Source: Oscillospiraceae bacterium (lineage in GTDB: Bacteria; Bacillota; Clostridia; UMGS1810). Taken from it: a stretch of DNA of 46,380 nucleotides. The stretch covers positions 1 through 46,380 of the forward strand of contig SVJM01000015.1 of the NCBI GenBank assembly GCA_015068975.1. Reading direction: 5' to 3'. The position numbers and the translations under genes were made by a program. Below are positions 9,308 to 17,639 of the stretch, piece after piece. Each line of letters begins with the position of its first letter. The first letter of the stretch is position 1. The notes under the pieces are model-generated. The model was not told the DNA's origin and made no database searches. It was given only the letters and a program-made list of their open reading frames with translations.

Positions 9308-11146
9308 ATGAGAATTTTATTTGACAGTAAAGAAAATAAGCACAAATCCCCTTTCGGTTGCTTAAGAACAGACGAAAAGTGTACTATCTGTATACATATC
9401 CCCGAAAATGTCTGTGCCAGGAAGTGTTTTTTGTGTGTAGAAAGTAACGAAGGCTTTTATCTTAAAATGCCTATGACAAAAAGTCATACTATGGATTTAT
9501 ATGACTATTTCAGTGTGGAGTTTTCCATAAACCATGTGGGGTTGTATCATTATTGGTTTAAGATAGAGCAGGAGGGTAATTTCTTTGATTTATTCAAGCA
9601 AGGCTATTCCGACACAAATATCGGTGAGGGGGATAAGTGGCAGCTTACAGTGTTTGACAAGTTATATCAGACTCCCGATGAATTTAAGGGAAAGGTGTAT
9701 TATCAGATTTTCCCTGACAGATTTTATTATGAAAATATAATTACACCCGAAGGTAAGCTTACACCGTACAGAGTACATTCATCAAGTATGGAAGAGCCTG
9801 ATTATCTTCCAAACGAAGAGGGAAAGATATTAAACTGTGATTTTTTCGGTGGAAATCTTAAGGGAATAGAAAAGAAGCTTCCATATCTTAAAGATCTGGG
9901 TGTAGGTATAATATATTTAAACCCTGTATTTATGGCATATTCCAATCACAGATATGATACTGCAGATTACAAGAGAATAGATCCTCTTCTTGGAGATGAT
10001 AAGGATTTCGCATCTTTGTGCAGCAAAGCCCACAAAATGGGGATTAAGATTATTATAGACTGTGCCTTTTCTCACACAGGAAGCAACAGTGTGTATTTTG
10101 ATAAGGAAAATATCTTTGGTAATGGTGCATATCACAATCCTGATTCTCCATACAGAAACTGGTTTCAGTTTGTGAATTATCCTCATGAGTATACAAGCTG
10201 GTGGGGAATAGATACACTGCCATGTACAGAAGAGCTTAATGATGACTTCTTAAACTATATTGTCAGAGACGATGACTCTGTGGTGGCTCATTGGTTAAAG
10301 CTTGGTGCAGATGGCATAAGGCTTGATGTGGCAGATGAGCTTCCTGATGAGTTTATAGTAGAAGTGAAGAAGAAATTAAAAGAAATAAACCCTGATGCAC
10401 TTCTTATGGGTGAAGTGTGGGAGGATGCTTCAAACAAAGAGAGCTATGGTAAGGTTCGTAAGTACCTTTCTCACAGTGAGCTTGACTCTGTTATGAATTA
10501 TCCCTTCCAGAATGCTATCATAGATTTCTGTCTTGGAGATATAAGCTCAGAATCATTGGCACAAACTGTTATGACCATAAGAGAAAACTACCCTAAGTCT
10601 GTCTATGATTGTCTTATGACGAGCCTTTCCACTCACGATACAGTAAGAATATTAAACAGACTTTCTCCTAATATTCCTGAGCTTTCAAGAGAAGGAAGAG
10701 CACATTATGTTATAGCAGGAGATGACCTTAAGAAAGGCATAGAGCTTGAAAAAATCGCTGCTTTTCTTCAGTTTACTCTTGGTGGATGTGCAAGTATATA
10801 TTACGGGGATGAGGCAGGTCTTCAGGGATTTGAGGATCCCTTTAACAGAAGATTTTTCCCTTGGGACAATATAGACAGAGATATTTTTGATTATTACAAA
10901 AAACTATCATCTGTTAAGAACTCCATAAGCCTTCTCCAAACCGGAGAAATAAGGGCATATGAAGACAGAAATGTATTTTTGTTTGAGAGATTTGCCGATG
11001 ATTTATGCATCAGAGCTGTGGTAAATCTTACAGATGAAGAATATACTGTAGATGCAAAAGAAGTGGTGTTTTCATCAAATGTCAGTTCAGATGGAAACAG
11101 AATTACAGTAAATAAAAACGGCTTTGCACTTTATTATGCTTCATAA
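9308..11146 (+). CDS. GH13 alpha-glycosidase (neopullulanase/maltodextrinase type)
   Basis: A 612-residue GH13 enzyme that probably hydrolyses alpha-glucan oligosaccharides in the cytoplasm; no signal peptide is seen. An N-terminal beta domain (about 1-110) precedes the barrel, which opens KGKVYYQIFPDRF, typical of the neopullulanase/cyclomaltodextrinase branch. Predicted catalytic residues are Asp340 in GIRLDVADE, Glu369 in MGEVWED and Asp444 in STHDTVR. The start is ATG 9308 behind GGTGGAGA; the in-frame TTG at 9284 falls inside the terminator stem. It probably trims the limit dextrins left by GlgP; exact substrate is not readable from sequence. Confidence 0.85.
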   Translation: MRILFDSKENKHKSPFGCLRTDEKCTICIHIPENVCARKCFLCVESNEGFYLKMPMTKSHTMDLYDYFSVEFSINHVGLYHYWFKIEQEGNFFDLFKQGYSDTNIGEGDKWQLTVFDKLYQTPDEFKGKVYYQIFPDRFYYENIITPEGKLTPYRVHSSSMEEPDYLPNEEGKILNCDFFGGNLKGIEKKLPYLKDLGVGIIYLNPVFMAYSNHRYDTADYKRIDPLLGDDKDFASLCSKAHKMGIKIIIDCAFSHTGSNSVYFDKENIFGNGAYHNPDSPYRNWFQFVNYPHEYTSWWGIDTLPCTEELNDDFLNYIVRDDDSVVAHWLKLGADGIRLDVADELPDEFIVEVKKKLKEINPDALLMGEVWEDASNKESYGKVRKYLSHSELDSVMNYPFQNAIIDFCLGDISSESLAQTVMTIRENYPKSVYDCLMTSLSTHDTVRILNRLSPNIPELSREGRAHYVIAGDDLKKGIELEKIAAFLQFTLGGCASIYYGDEAGLQGFEDPFNRRFFPWDNIDRDIFDYYKKLSSVKNSISLLQTGEIRAYEDRNVFLFERFADDLCIRAVVNLTDEEYTVDAKEVVFSSNVSSDGNRITVNKNGFALYYAS

Positions 11147-11150
11147 AAAT

Positions 11151-11207
11151 AAGCGTTCTTTCATATACTGGAATAGATATATTCTTTTATATGTGAGGAC
11201 GCTTTTT
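11151..11207 (+). terminator. Intrinsic terminator after the GH13 gene
   Basis: AAGCGTTCTTTCATATA (11151-11167) pairs with TATATGTGAGGACGCTT on the other side of the loop, with one mismatch and two G-T pairs, and ends in a T-run. The 3' arm contains GAGG at 11195-11198, the only Shine-Dalgarno-like sequence before the ATG at 11210. Confidence 0.65.
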
Positions 11208-11209
11208 AA

Positions 11210-12079
11210 ATGAAAAATATTACCAATACACTTATTTGTGTGCTGTTTGCAATTGCACTTTCGGGATATGGATTTTGCTCATTTTTTATTGAACCCGGTG
11301 TGGATGAAACATATGCCGCAATTTCAGATGATGTTAAATCCAGATCCGTAAATATTCCTGCTATTATGTATCATCTTGTAATAAATGACAAGTCACAGGC
11401 AGGAGAATATGTGATAACACCTGAGGAGTTTGAAAATGATGTTTCATATCTTATAAATAATGGCTATACACCTGTATTTGTATCGGAGGTATCACAGTAT
11501 GTAAAGGGAGAAGGTATCCTGCCAGAAAAGCCTGTGCTTATTACCTTTGATGACGGATACTACAATAATTATCTCAATGCATTTAAGATAGCTAAGAAAC
11601 ACAATATAAAAATCAATATTGCACTGATAGGAAAATATACCCAGATGTATTCTTCAAATGGGGAGATAAATGAGCTTTATACCCACCTTACATATGACCA
11701 TATAAGGGAAATGGCAGAGTCAGGTCTTGTGGAGTTTGGCAACCATACCTATGATATGCACAAGATTACTGCATTAAGACGTGGTGTGCAGAAGGCAGGA
11801 CTTGAAAGCGATGAGGAGTACAGAAGGGCGCTTCAGGATGATTTTATCAAAATACATAATGATATAAAGAATAATTGCGGAATCGATCTTAAATACTTTG
11901 CATATCCCTATGGCTTTTTGTCGGATATGGCAGAAAGTGTCTTAAGGGATATGGGATATACTGCATTTCTCACTTGTGACAAAGGAGATAATACCATACA
12001 CAGTGGTCTGGATGATACAATCAGGATCAAAAGATACAACAGACCTTCAGGAAAAGCAATATCAGAGATTTTGAAATAA
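11210..12079 (+). CDS. Secreted or membrane-anchored polysaccharide deacetylase
   Basis: A NodB-family carbohydrate esterase (CE4) of 289 residues that removes acetyl groups from glycans such as peptidoglycan or chitin-like polymers. An N-terminal hydrophobic segment (about 4-25) indicates export. The catalytic motifs are visible: TFDDG with Asp114 and Asp115, the zinc pair His179 and His184 in NHTYDMH, and FAYPYG near residue 228. It is unusual that its start lies only a few bases after the preceding terminator, so expression may be independent or limited. The exact substrate is unknown. Confidence 0.85.
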   Translation: MKNITNTLICVLFAIALSGYGFCSFFIEPGVDETYAAISDDVKSRSVNIPAIMYHLVINDKSQAGEYVITPEEFENDVSYLINNGYTPVFVSEVSQYVKGEGILPEKPVLITFDDGYYNNYLNAFKIAKKHNIKINIALIGKYTQMYSSNGEINELYTHLTYDHIREMAESGLVEFGNHTYDMHKITALRRGVQKAGLESDEEYRRALQDDFIKIHNDIKNNCGIDLKYFAYPYGFLSDMAESVLRDMGYTAFLTCDKGDNTIHSGLDDTIRIKRYNRPSGKAISEILK

Positions 12080-12081
12080 AA

Positions 12082-12126
12082 GTAAAAATTACCCCATTGG
12101 GGACGGTCCCTTTTGGGGTAATTTTA
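12082..12126. terminator. Hairpin with nested GGGAC/GTCCC stem
   Basis: GTAAAAATTACCCC pairs with GGGGTAATTTTAC (one bulged A), enclosing a second hairpin GGGACGGTCCC. T-rich sequence follows. It probably terminates the deacetylase gene. The GGGGACGGTCCC core resembles hairpin elements repeated in many bacterial genomes. Confidence 0.55.
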
Positions 12127-12142
12127 CATTTTTTACAAAAAA

Positions 12143-12318
12143 GAACTGTAAAAAATCTATTTTCACAGTCCCTGTTGTTGAATTAAGGGGATAGAAAAAA
12201 GACTTCGTGATAGGAGAAACTGAGCCGAAACCTTTGGTTTCGGGTTACCCGAAGGTGTATGCGATACACCGAGAGGCGAAGTTTATTCGATGTAGGGACA
12301 GGCGTCCTCTGCCTGTCC
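12143..12318 (+). repeat. Dispersed structured repeat, copy 1
   Basis: This copy is nearly identical over about 129 bases to the sequence at 46254-46380. It holds in order: an ACTGT/ACAGT hairpin (12143-12172); the conserved AAAAAAGACTTCG; a helix AAACT/AGTTT (12217-12221 with 12280-12284) interrupted by tandem GA and closed by GCC/GGC; an internal CCGAAACC/GGTTTCGG hairpin; a GGTGTAT/ATACACC hairpin; and a final GGACAGGC/GCCTGTCC hairpin at 12296-12318. No protein is encoded. It could be a mobile non-autonomous element or a family of structured RNAs. Confidence 0.8.
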
Positions 12319-12332
12319 GTTAAAAGGCACAA

Positions 12333-12369
12333 AAAAAGAGGAAATATTACATAAAAATGTAATATTTCC
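12333..12369 (-). terminator. Terminator of the trmD operon
   Basis: GGAAATATTACAT (12340-12352) pairs perfectly with 12357-12369 around AAAA. Read on the minus strand, the 13-bp stem is followed by CTTTTTTT, a strong intrinsic terminator for the minus-strand genes ending at 12471. Confidence 0.8.
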
Positions 12370-12470
12370 CACATAATGAGTAATTTGTAAGTTTTATTGT
12401 GCATTCAGGTTTTTGACTTATGTATAATCTATGCCTTTTTGCGATCTGGAGTTTTTTTACATTCCATTCA

Positions 12471-13148
12471 TTATTTATTAAGTAAGTCAGGGCGCTTATT
12501 CAATGTTTCCTTATAGGACATTTCCTTTCGCCATTCTTCGATTTTTTTGTGATCTCCTGACAAAAGTACATCAGGGACCTTCTCTCCCATAAACTCAGGT
12601 GGTCTTGTGTATTGTGGATGCTCAAGAAGTCCATTGTAGTGGGATTCAAGAGTAAAGCTTTCTTCGGTTTTTAATACCCCTTCTATCATTCTGCTTACTG
12701 TGTCGATAAGCACCATTGCAGGAAGCTCACCACCTGTAAGTACATAGTCACCTATGGAGATTTCTTCATCAACGATTTTGTCTATGATTCTCTGATCCAC
12801 ACCTTCATAGTGTCCGCAAAGGATCACTATATGCTCCATTTCCGAAAGCTCCGATGCTCTCTTTTGTGTAAGCACCTTTCCCTTAGGGCTCATATATATT
12901 ACGTGCGGCTTTTTATCCAAAGGCTCACACACCTTCATATATGCATCGTATATGGGTTGAGGCTGCATTACCATACCGTAGCCGCCGCCATATGGGTAAT
13001 CGTCTACCTGACCGTGCTTATTGATGGCGAAATCCCTTATATTTGTAGTATTAAATTCTATAAGTCCCTTTTTTTCTGCTCTTCCAATGATGCTTTCGTT
13101 AAGTATGTCAAACATATCGGGAAAGAGTGTAAGTATATCAAATTTCAT
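12471..13148 (-). CDS. trmD: tRNA (guanine37-N1)-methyltransferase
   Basis: TrmD methylates G37 next to the anticodon and prevents frameshifting. The 225-residue protein carries the family landmarks: MKFDILTLFPDMF at the start, GGGYGMV, the knotted SAM-binding segment LCGHYEGVDQR and ISIGDYVLTGGELPA, and the C-terminal STRPPEF-like helix region. GGAGA precedes its ATG. In most Bacillota trmD lies with rpsP, rimM and rplS; here it follows a methyltransferase gene by 11 bases and has no ribosomal genes next to it. Confidence 0.96.
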   Translation of the reverse strand: MKFDILTLFPDMFDILNESIIGRAEKKGLIEFNTTNIRDFAINKHGQVDDYPYGGGYGMVMQPQPIYDAYMKVCEPLDKKPHVIYMSPKGKVLTQKRASELSEMEHIVILCGHYEGVDQRIIDKIVDEEISIGDYVLTGGELPAMVLIDTVSRMIEGVLKTEESFTLESHYNGLLEHPQYTRPPEFMGEKVPDVLLSGDHKKIEEWRKEMSYKETLNKRPDLLNK

Positions 13149-13159
13149 ATTATTCTCCG

Positions 13160-14005
13160 TTATTTTGAGATTACTGCTACTGTCATCTTTACAAATGCTT
13201 CCTTTATAAGTGGTAACTTCGCCAGTGGGCTAAAGAAACTTCTCAAAGGAATCTCTGCGTAGTATTCAGGCTTAAGATTAAGCTTTTTCATAATCTTATT
13301 AAATCTCTTTACAGTCATTTTGTTTATATAAGATATGGTTTCTTTTCCATTTTTGTCTTTTGAAAATCTGAATTTGATTCTGTCTTCTCCGTCAGGGATA
13401 CCCACCATAAGATCCTTGTATGCATCGATCATTGTCTTTTCGCTAAAGAACAGATGTACCCAAGGAATACCTATCACATCAGACAGATGTGCACCGAATG
13501 GGTGATGATATGGACAGAAGTTTATAAAGAGTCTGCCGCCCGGCTTAAGCACTCTCATACATTCCTTCACAACTTCTTCAGGCTCTGCCACATGCTCCAT
13601 AGAGTCATTCATAATGATGGTGTCGAAGGTTTCATTTTCAAACTCAAGATTTTTTGCGTCGCAAAGGTGAAATTCAAATTTATCTTCAAGACCTTTTTCT
13701 ATACTTAATTTCTTTGATTCTTCTCTGTAACGCTCTACCACATCGGCACCATGAACCATCTTCGCACCCAAAGATGCATAATAGAGAGATTTGCCTGCAG
13801 CACCGCAACCGATATCAAGGACAGTTTTGTCCTTAAACATATCCTCTGTGGAGTACTTACCTGTATAAAACTTGATTGTATCAGCACCCTTCTCAAACTG
13901 CCACTGAGCATAGGTCATCTTGCCTTCATTCTGAAGATTGAAGGGATGAACAGGAAGGGGAAACAGCTTATTCACTTTTAAAAGTAATGATTTTGAAAAA
14001 GACAT
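13160..14005 (-). CDS. Class I SAM-dependent methyltransferase, substrate unknown
   Basis: A 281-residue protein with a Rossmann methyltransferase core: motif I VLDIGCGAAGKSLYYAS (about residue 60), then the DTIIMNDSMEHV helix and LKPGGRLFINF. This pattern is found in UbiE/Methyltransf_11-type enzymes. I use ATG 14005, which has GAGG eight bases upstream, rather than the ATG 30 bases earlier without one. It is first in a two-gene minus-strand operon with trmD, which hints at, but does not prove, an RNA substrate. Confidence 0.8.
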   Translation of the reverse strand: MSFSKSLLLKVNKLFPLPVHPFNLQNEGKMTYAQWQFEKGADTIKFYTGKYSTEDMFKDKTVLDIGCGAAGKSLYYASLGAKMVHGADVVERYREESKKLSIEKGLEDKFEFHLCDAKNLEFENETFDTIIMNDSMEHVAEPEEVVKECMRVLKPGGRLFINFCPYHHPFGAHLSDVIGIPWVHLFFSEKTMIDAYKDLMVGIPDGEDRIKFRFSKDKNGKETISYINKMTVKRFNKIMKKLNLKPEYYAEIPLRSFFSPLAKLPLIKEAFVKMTVAVISK

Positions 14006-14036
14006 ATTATATACCTCATAATTTATTATTACCATT

Positions 14037-14065
14037 AATATACCACAAATAAGAAAAAAAGTAAA
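14037..14065 (-). promoter_or_regulatory. Promoter of the methyltransferase-trmD operon
   Basis: On the minus strand, TTTACT (14065-14060) and TATATT (14042-14037) are separated by 17 bases, upstream of the start at 14005. Confidence 0.5.
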
Positions 14066-14071
14066 TAATAT

Positions 14072-14100
14072 TTGAATTATATGTTTAAGTAGTGTATAAT
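14072..14100 (+). promoter_or_regulatory. Promoter of the acyltransferase operon
   Basis: TTGAAT (14072-14077), a 17-bp spacer and a perfect TATAAT (14095-14100) drive transcription rightward. Because the -10 box overlaps the earliest possible in-frame start (14092), translation must begin at ATG 14122, behind GGGGGTGAGAG. Confidence 0.8.
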
Positions 14101-14121
14101 GATTTCATTGGGGGTGAGAGA

Positions 14122-15411
14122 ATGAAAAAAACTGAAAAGAAGCCTTTAAGCTGGGTGAAGCTTGACAATGCGGCAAAAATATATCCTGCTGTAAGGCGTA
14201 GGAATTGGAGCAACGTATTCCGTCAGTCAGTAACCCTCAAAGATGATATTGACAAAGAAGTACTTTCATCAGCGCTTGATGTAGTGGTGAAGAGATTTCC
14301 TACCATTGCTGCAAGACTCAGAAAGGGAGCTTTTTGGTTTTATCTTCAGGAGATAGACTCACCGCCTGAGATTATGGAGGAATTCAGTTACCCTCTTACC
14401 TTTATGAGTAATAGCGAAATGCGTAAGTGTGCCTTCCGTGTGATTGTATACAAAAACCGTATAGCAGTGGAGTTTTTTCATTCCCTTACAGATGGCACAG
14501 GTGCACTTGTGTTTATAAAAAATCTGGTGGCAGAATACCTTGAACAAAAGTATCATATTGTCATACCATTTGAAGATGGAATAGTTGACAGAAGAGAGCC
14601 GCCACGCAGAGAAGAAATGGAAGACAGCTTCTTAAAATATGCAGGGGAAGTGCCACTGTCACGAAAGGACACAAATGCATGGCATCTTAGCGGTGAGCCT
14701 GAATCAAACGGATATCTTAATCTTACCTGCTTTAAGTTTCCTGTAGGTCAGGTTATCTCTAAGGCTCATGAGCATAATGCCACACTTACCACATATCTCG
14801 GAGCCATTATGATGAAAGCTCTGGAAAATCTCCAGATAGAAAAGGTCCCTTCATCCAAAAAGCAAAAGCCTGTAAAGCTTCTTATCCCTGTGAACTTAAG
14901 GAAACTATATCCCAGTGAAAGCTTAAGAAACTTCGCTATGTATACAATTCCCGAAATAGATCCCAGACATGGAGAGCATACTCTTGATGAAATAATCAAA
15001 GTGATCTATCACAAAATGGGTGCGGAGTTTACTTCCAAGCATATGGCTGGGGTGATATGCGCAAATGTGAAGGACGAAAAAAATATATTCTTAAGAGTGG
15101 TGCCACTTCCTATAAAAAATGCAGTGATGAAAGCAGTGTTTGACAGGGTAGGAGAAGTAAAAAGCTGTCTCAACCTTTCAAATATGGGAGATGTGAAGCT
15201 TCCTGATATTATGAAAAAATATGTGACACGTATGGATTTTATTCTTGGAGTTCAGGCAGCCGCACCATATAACTGCGGAGTGTTGTCCTATGATGGTACA
15301 GTGTATCTGAATTTCATAAGAAATATATGTGAACCTGATCTAGAGAGACATTTCTACAATGTGTTGAAGGAGCAGGGAATTGATGTAGTTCTTCAAAGCA
15401 ACAGAAAGTGA
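14122..15411 (+). CDS. Condensation-fold acyltransferase (alcohol acetyltransferase-like)
   Basis: A 429-residue protein of the CoA-dependent acyltransferase superfamily (condensation/chloramphenicol acetyltransferase fold). The active-site motif HxxxDG is present as His120-SLT-Asp124-Gly125. A second landmark near residues 250-270, LLIPVNLRKLYP, corresponds to the usual bridge of the two lobes. No carrier-protein domain is attached, so it is not a typical NRPS fragment. The acyl donor and acceptor are unknown. The gene is followed nine bases later by a zinc-ribbon membrane protein, a pairing that suggests they act together, perhaps on a lipid. Confidence 0.75.
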   Translation: MKKTEKKPLSWVKLDNAAKIYPAVRRRNWSNVFRQSVTLKDDIDKEVLSSALDVVVKRFPTIAARLRKGAFWFYLQEIDSPPEIMEEFSYPLTFMSNSEMRKCAFRVIVYKNRIAVEFFHSLTDGTGALVFIKNLVAEYLEQKYHIVIPFEDGIVDRREPPRREEMEDSFLKYAGEVPLSRKDTNAWHLSGEPESNGYLNLTCFKFPVGQVISKAHEHNATLTTYLGAIMMKALENLQIEKVPSSKKQKPVKLLIPVNLRKLYPSESLRNFAMYTIPEIDPRHGEHTLDEIIKVIYHKMGAEFTSKHMAGVICANVKDEKNIFLRVVPLPIKNAVMKAVFDRVGEVKSCLNLSNMGDVKLPDIMKKYVTRMDFILGVQAAAPYNCGVLSYDGTVYLNFIRNICEPDLERHFYNVLKEQGIDVVLQSNRK

Positions 15412-15420
15412 GATATAAAA

Positions 15421-16113
15421 ATGTATTGTATAAATTGTGGTGCAAAACTTGATATAAGCGAGGATATGTGCCCTTTGTGTTCCACAAGGGTCCATCATCC
15501 TGATGTAAAAGTCGAATATGAAAAACAACTTTATCCCAAAGGCAGACTTCCTGAAATAACTCATCGTTCAAAGGCATTTAACGGTGCGGTGATTATAATG
15601 TTTATTATTCCTGTAGTAGTGTCTTTTCTTGCGGATTTTCATTTTGACAAAGAAGTGGGATGGTTCTGGTATGTATTGGGTGCTCTTATTATGGGATACA
15701 CTGCCTTTGCTCTTCCCTTGTGGTTCGATCATCCAAATCCGGTTATCTTTACTCCCTGTGTATTTGCTGAGGTAATAGGATATCTTTTGTACATAAATTG
15801 CGAAACAAGCGGCGATTGGTTTTTGAGCTTTGCCTTTCCTGTGGCAGGAGGATTCGGGATTATTGCAACTACCGTTGTCACACTGTTATATTATTTAAAA
15901 AAAGGCAAACTATATATATGGGGCGGAGCATTTATGCTGACCGGTGGATTTATTATGCTGACAGAATTCTTTATGTCTGTAACGTTTGGAATAGATTTTA
16001 TTGGTTGGTCAGTATTTCCTCTTTCTGTACTGGTGTTACTTGGCGGACTTATGTTTTATCTGGCAATCAACAAAAGTGCAAGGGAAGCAATGGAAAGGAA
16101 GCTTTTCTTTTAG
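15421..16113 (+). CDS. Zinc-ribbon membrane protein (DUF6320-like)
   Basis: A 230-residue protein beginning with a zinc ribbon, YCINCGAKLD and MCPLCSTRV (Cys pairs within residues 3-24), followed by about six hydrophobic segments from residue 55 to the end. This layout fits the family of zinc-ribbon membrane proteins often encoded beside condensation-fold acyltransferases in Clostridia. The function is unknown; a role as membrane partner of the acyltransferase is an inference from gene order. Confidence 0.65.
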   Translation: MYCINCGAKLDISEDMCPLCSTRVHHPDVKVEYEKQLYPKGRLPEITHRSKAFNGAVIIMFIIPVVVSFLADFHFDKEVGWFWYVLGALIMGYTAFALPLWFDHPNPVIFTPCVFAEVIGYLLYINCETSGDWFLSFAFPVAGGFGIIATTVVTLLYYLKKGKLYIWGGAFMLTGGFIMLTEFFMSVTFGIDFIGWSVFPLSVLVLLGGLMFYLAINKSAREAMERKLFF

Positions 16114-16149
16114 CATTGAAAATCTGAGAGCGTTTAAGGAGAAGTATAT

Positions 16150-17280
16150 ATGAAAGAAATAACAATTGGTATGGTTGGATTTGGTTTTATGGGTAAGATG
16201 CATACCTACGGATATAAGACAATCCCACTTTATTATGAAGATTTACCTTTCAAAATCAGACTGAAATGGGTGTGTACATCCAATGAAGAAACAGCCAAAA
16301 AAGCAATGGAGCGTGGCGGATTTGAACAATACACCACGGATTTTGATGATCTTATTAAAGACAATGATGTAGATATAATAGATATCTGCACCCCCAATTT
16401 GCTTCATAAGGATGAGATTATAAAAGCACTTAAATCTGGCAAAAAAGTCTACTGTGACAAGCCTCTGACCGTAACATATGACGAGGCAAAAGAAGTGGTA
16501 GATGCTGAAAATGAAACGGGAAATACTATAAATCAGGTTACTTTTCACAACAGATTTTATCCTGCTACACTAAAGGCAAAGAAGCTTATGGAAGAAGGAA
16601 AGATAGGAAAGGTCCTTACCTTTGAGGGTAAGTTTCTCCATTCGGGAAATATAGATGCCACAAAGGGTATGAACTGGAAACAGGATAAGGAATTTGGTGG
16701 CGGTGTACTAAGAGATCTCGGCTCACATGTTATAGATATTATTTATTATCTTATTGGAGAATTTGACGAAATCTTTTGCCGCACACAGAATATAAGACCC
16801 ACACGACTTCACAAGGACGGAAGTATGTGTGATACTGCAGGTGAGGACAGTGCATATATGAGTGTGGTTACCAAGGATGGTGCAGTGGGAAATATTACCT
16901 GTACCAAGGTTGCCACAGGCTCAAATGATGAATTAAGCTTCGCCATATACGGAGAGAAGGGTGCTATAAGATTTAGTCTTATGGATTCAAACTATCTTGA
17001 ATACTTTGATAATACTCTTTCCGAAGAAGCACTTGGCGGTATGAGGGGGTTTAAGAAAATCGAGTGTGTACAGAGGTATGAATACCCTGCAGGGGTATTC
17101 CCAAGCCCAAAAAGCTCAATCGGGTGGATGAGAGGGCACGTGCATTGTCTCTACAGCTTCCTTGATTGTGTGTATAATAACAAAAAGCCTTCACCTTCAT
17201 TCCAAGAAGCAGCATATGTTCAGTATATTATGGATAAGGCATATGAAAGTGCCGAGGGGAATATGAGCCTTAAGGTGTGA
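16150..17280 (+). CDS. Gfo/Idh/MocA-family NAD(P)-dependent oxidoreductase
   Basis: A 376-residue sugar- or inositol-type dehydrogenase. The N-terminal Rossmann fold shows GMVGFGFMGKMH (GxGxxG at about 9-14) and the family motif CDKPLT with Lys104, the usual catalytic lysine. The C-terminal half is the expected alpha/beta substrate domain. AAGGAGAAG precedes the ATG. It closes the operon begun at 14122 and is followed by a strong terminator. The substrate cannot be read from the sequence. Confidence 0.88.
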   Translation: MKEITIGMVGFGFMGKMHTYGYKTIPLYYEDLPFKIRLKWVCTSNEETAKKAMERGGFEQYTTDFDDLIKDNDVDIIDICTPNLLHKDEIIKALKSGKKVYCDKPLTVTYDEAKEVVDAENETGNTINQVTFHNRFYPATLKAKKLMEEGKIGKVLTFEGKFLHSGNIDATKGMNWKQDKEFGGGVLRDLGSHVIDIIYYLIGEFDEIFCRTQNIRPTRLHKDGSMCDTAGEDSAYMSVVTKDGAVGNITCTKVATGSNDELSFAIYGEKGAIRFSLMDSNYLEYFDNTLSEEALGGMRGFKKIECVQRYEYPAGVFPSPKSSIGWMRGHVHCLYSFLDCVYNNKKPSPSFQEAAYVQYIMDKAYESAEGNMSLKV

Positions 17281-17292
17281 TATAATAATGAG

Positions 17293-17325
17293 AAATCTCC
17301 TGACAGTTTTGTCAGGAGATTTTTG
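17293..17325 (+). terminator. Intrinsic terminator
   Basis: AAATCTCCTGAC (17293-17304) pairs perfectly with GTCAGGAGATTT (17311-17322) and is followed by TTT. It ends the operon of 14122-17280. Confidence 0.9.
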
Positions 17326-17600
17326 ATATGGTTATTAGTTTTTTTGATCTGATATTTTGTTTTCTATAGTTACACATGATGCTGTAAGCATTCTTTGTAT
17401 TCTTCCGCTGAGGTTTCGATGTGTTTTTTATGTTTCCTCATCTATAATATTTGTATTATAGAGAAGTTTAAGCCAGGATTGTGTTTCTACACATTCTTTT
17501 CGTGCGATTTTGCACCTCACCTCTTCACTATTACATATTACTTATTACTTCAAATCGACAAGTTCGATTTCAGGGAATAGTGAAGAGTGAATAGAGAATA
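17326..17600. other. Non-coding stretch with palindromes
   Basis: No convincing gene is present. The stretch contains a perfect palindrome CTATAATA/TATTATAG at 17442-17461 and a longer inverted repeat at 17521-17587. A 23-codon minus-strand frame (starting near 17440) has no ribosome binding site and is not called. Confidence 0.5.
17521..17587. repeat. 12-bp inverted repeat enclosing an AAATCGA/TCGATTT hairpin
   Basis: CTCTTCACTATT (17521-17532) is the exact reverse complement of 17576-17587. Between the arms lies a smaller hairpin AAATCGA/TCGATTT (17552-17570). The 67-bp length, inverted ends and lack of coding potential fit a miniature inverted-repeat element. Confidence 0.5.
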
Positions 17601-17603
17601 AGT

Positions 17604-17639
17604 AAAATCGACAAGACTCTGACGAATCTTGTCGATTTT
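17604..17639 (-). terminator. Terminator-like hairpin beside a tRNA 3' fragment
   Basis: AAAATCGACAAGA (17604-17616) pairs with TCTTGTCGATTTT (17627-17639). On the minus strand the stem ends in TTTT, directly after the CCA of a tRNA-Leu 3' fragment, just as the intact tRNA at 17838-17922 is followed by its own terminator. Confidence 0.6.

Noticed and set aside
12201-12290. c-di-GMP or other known riboswitch
   Set aside because: The order of stems and conserved bases does not match any class I can recall, and copies lie downstream of genes rather than in leaders.
12183-12404. 73-codon minus-strand frame in the repeat
   Set aside because: It runs through several hairpins of the dispersed repeat and the trmD terminator; no start signals.
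17395-17580. 61-codon plus-strand frame
   Set aside because: Runs into an inverted repeat, no ribosome binding site, hydrophobic by AT bias only.
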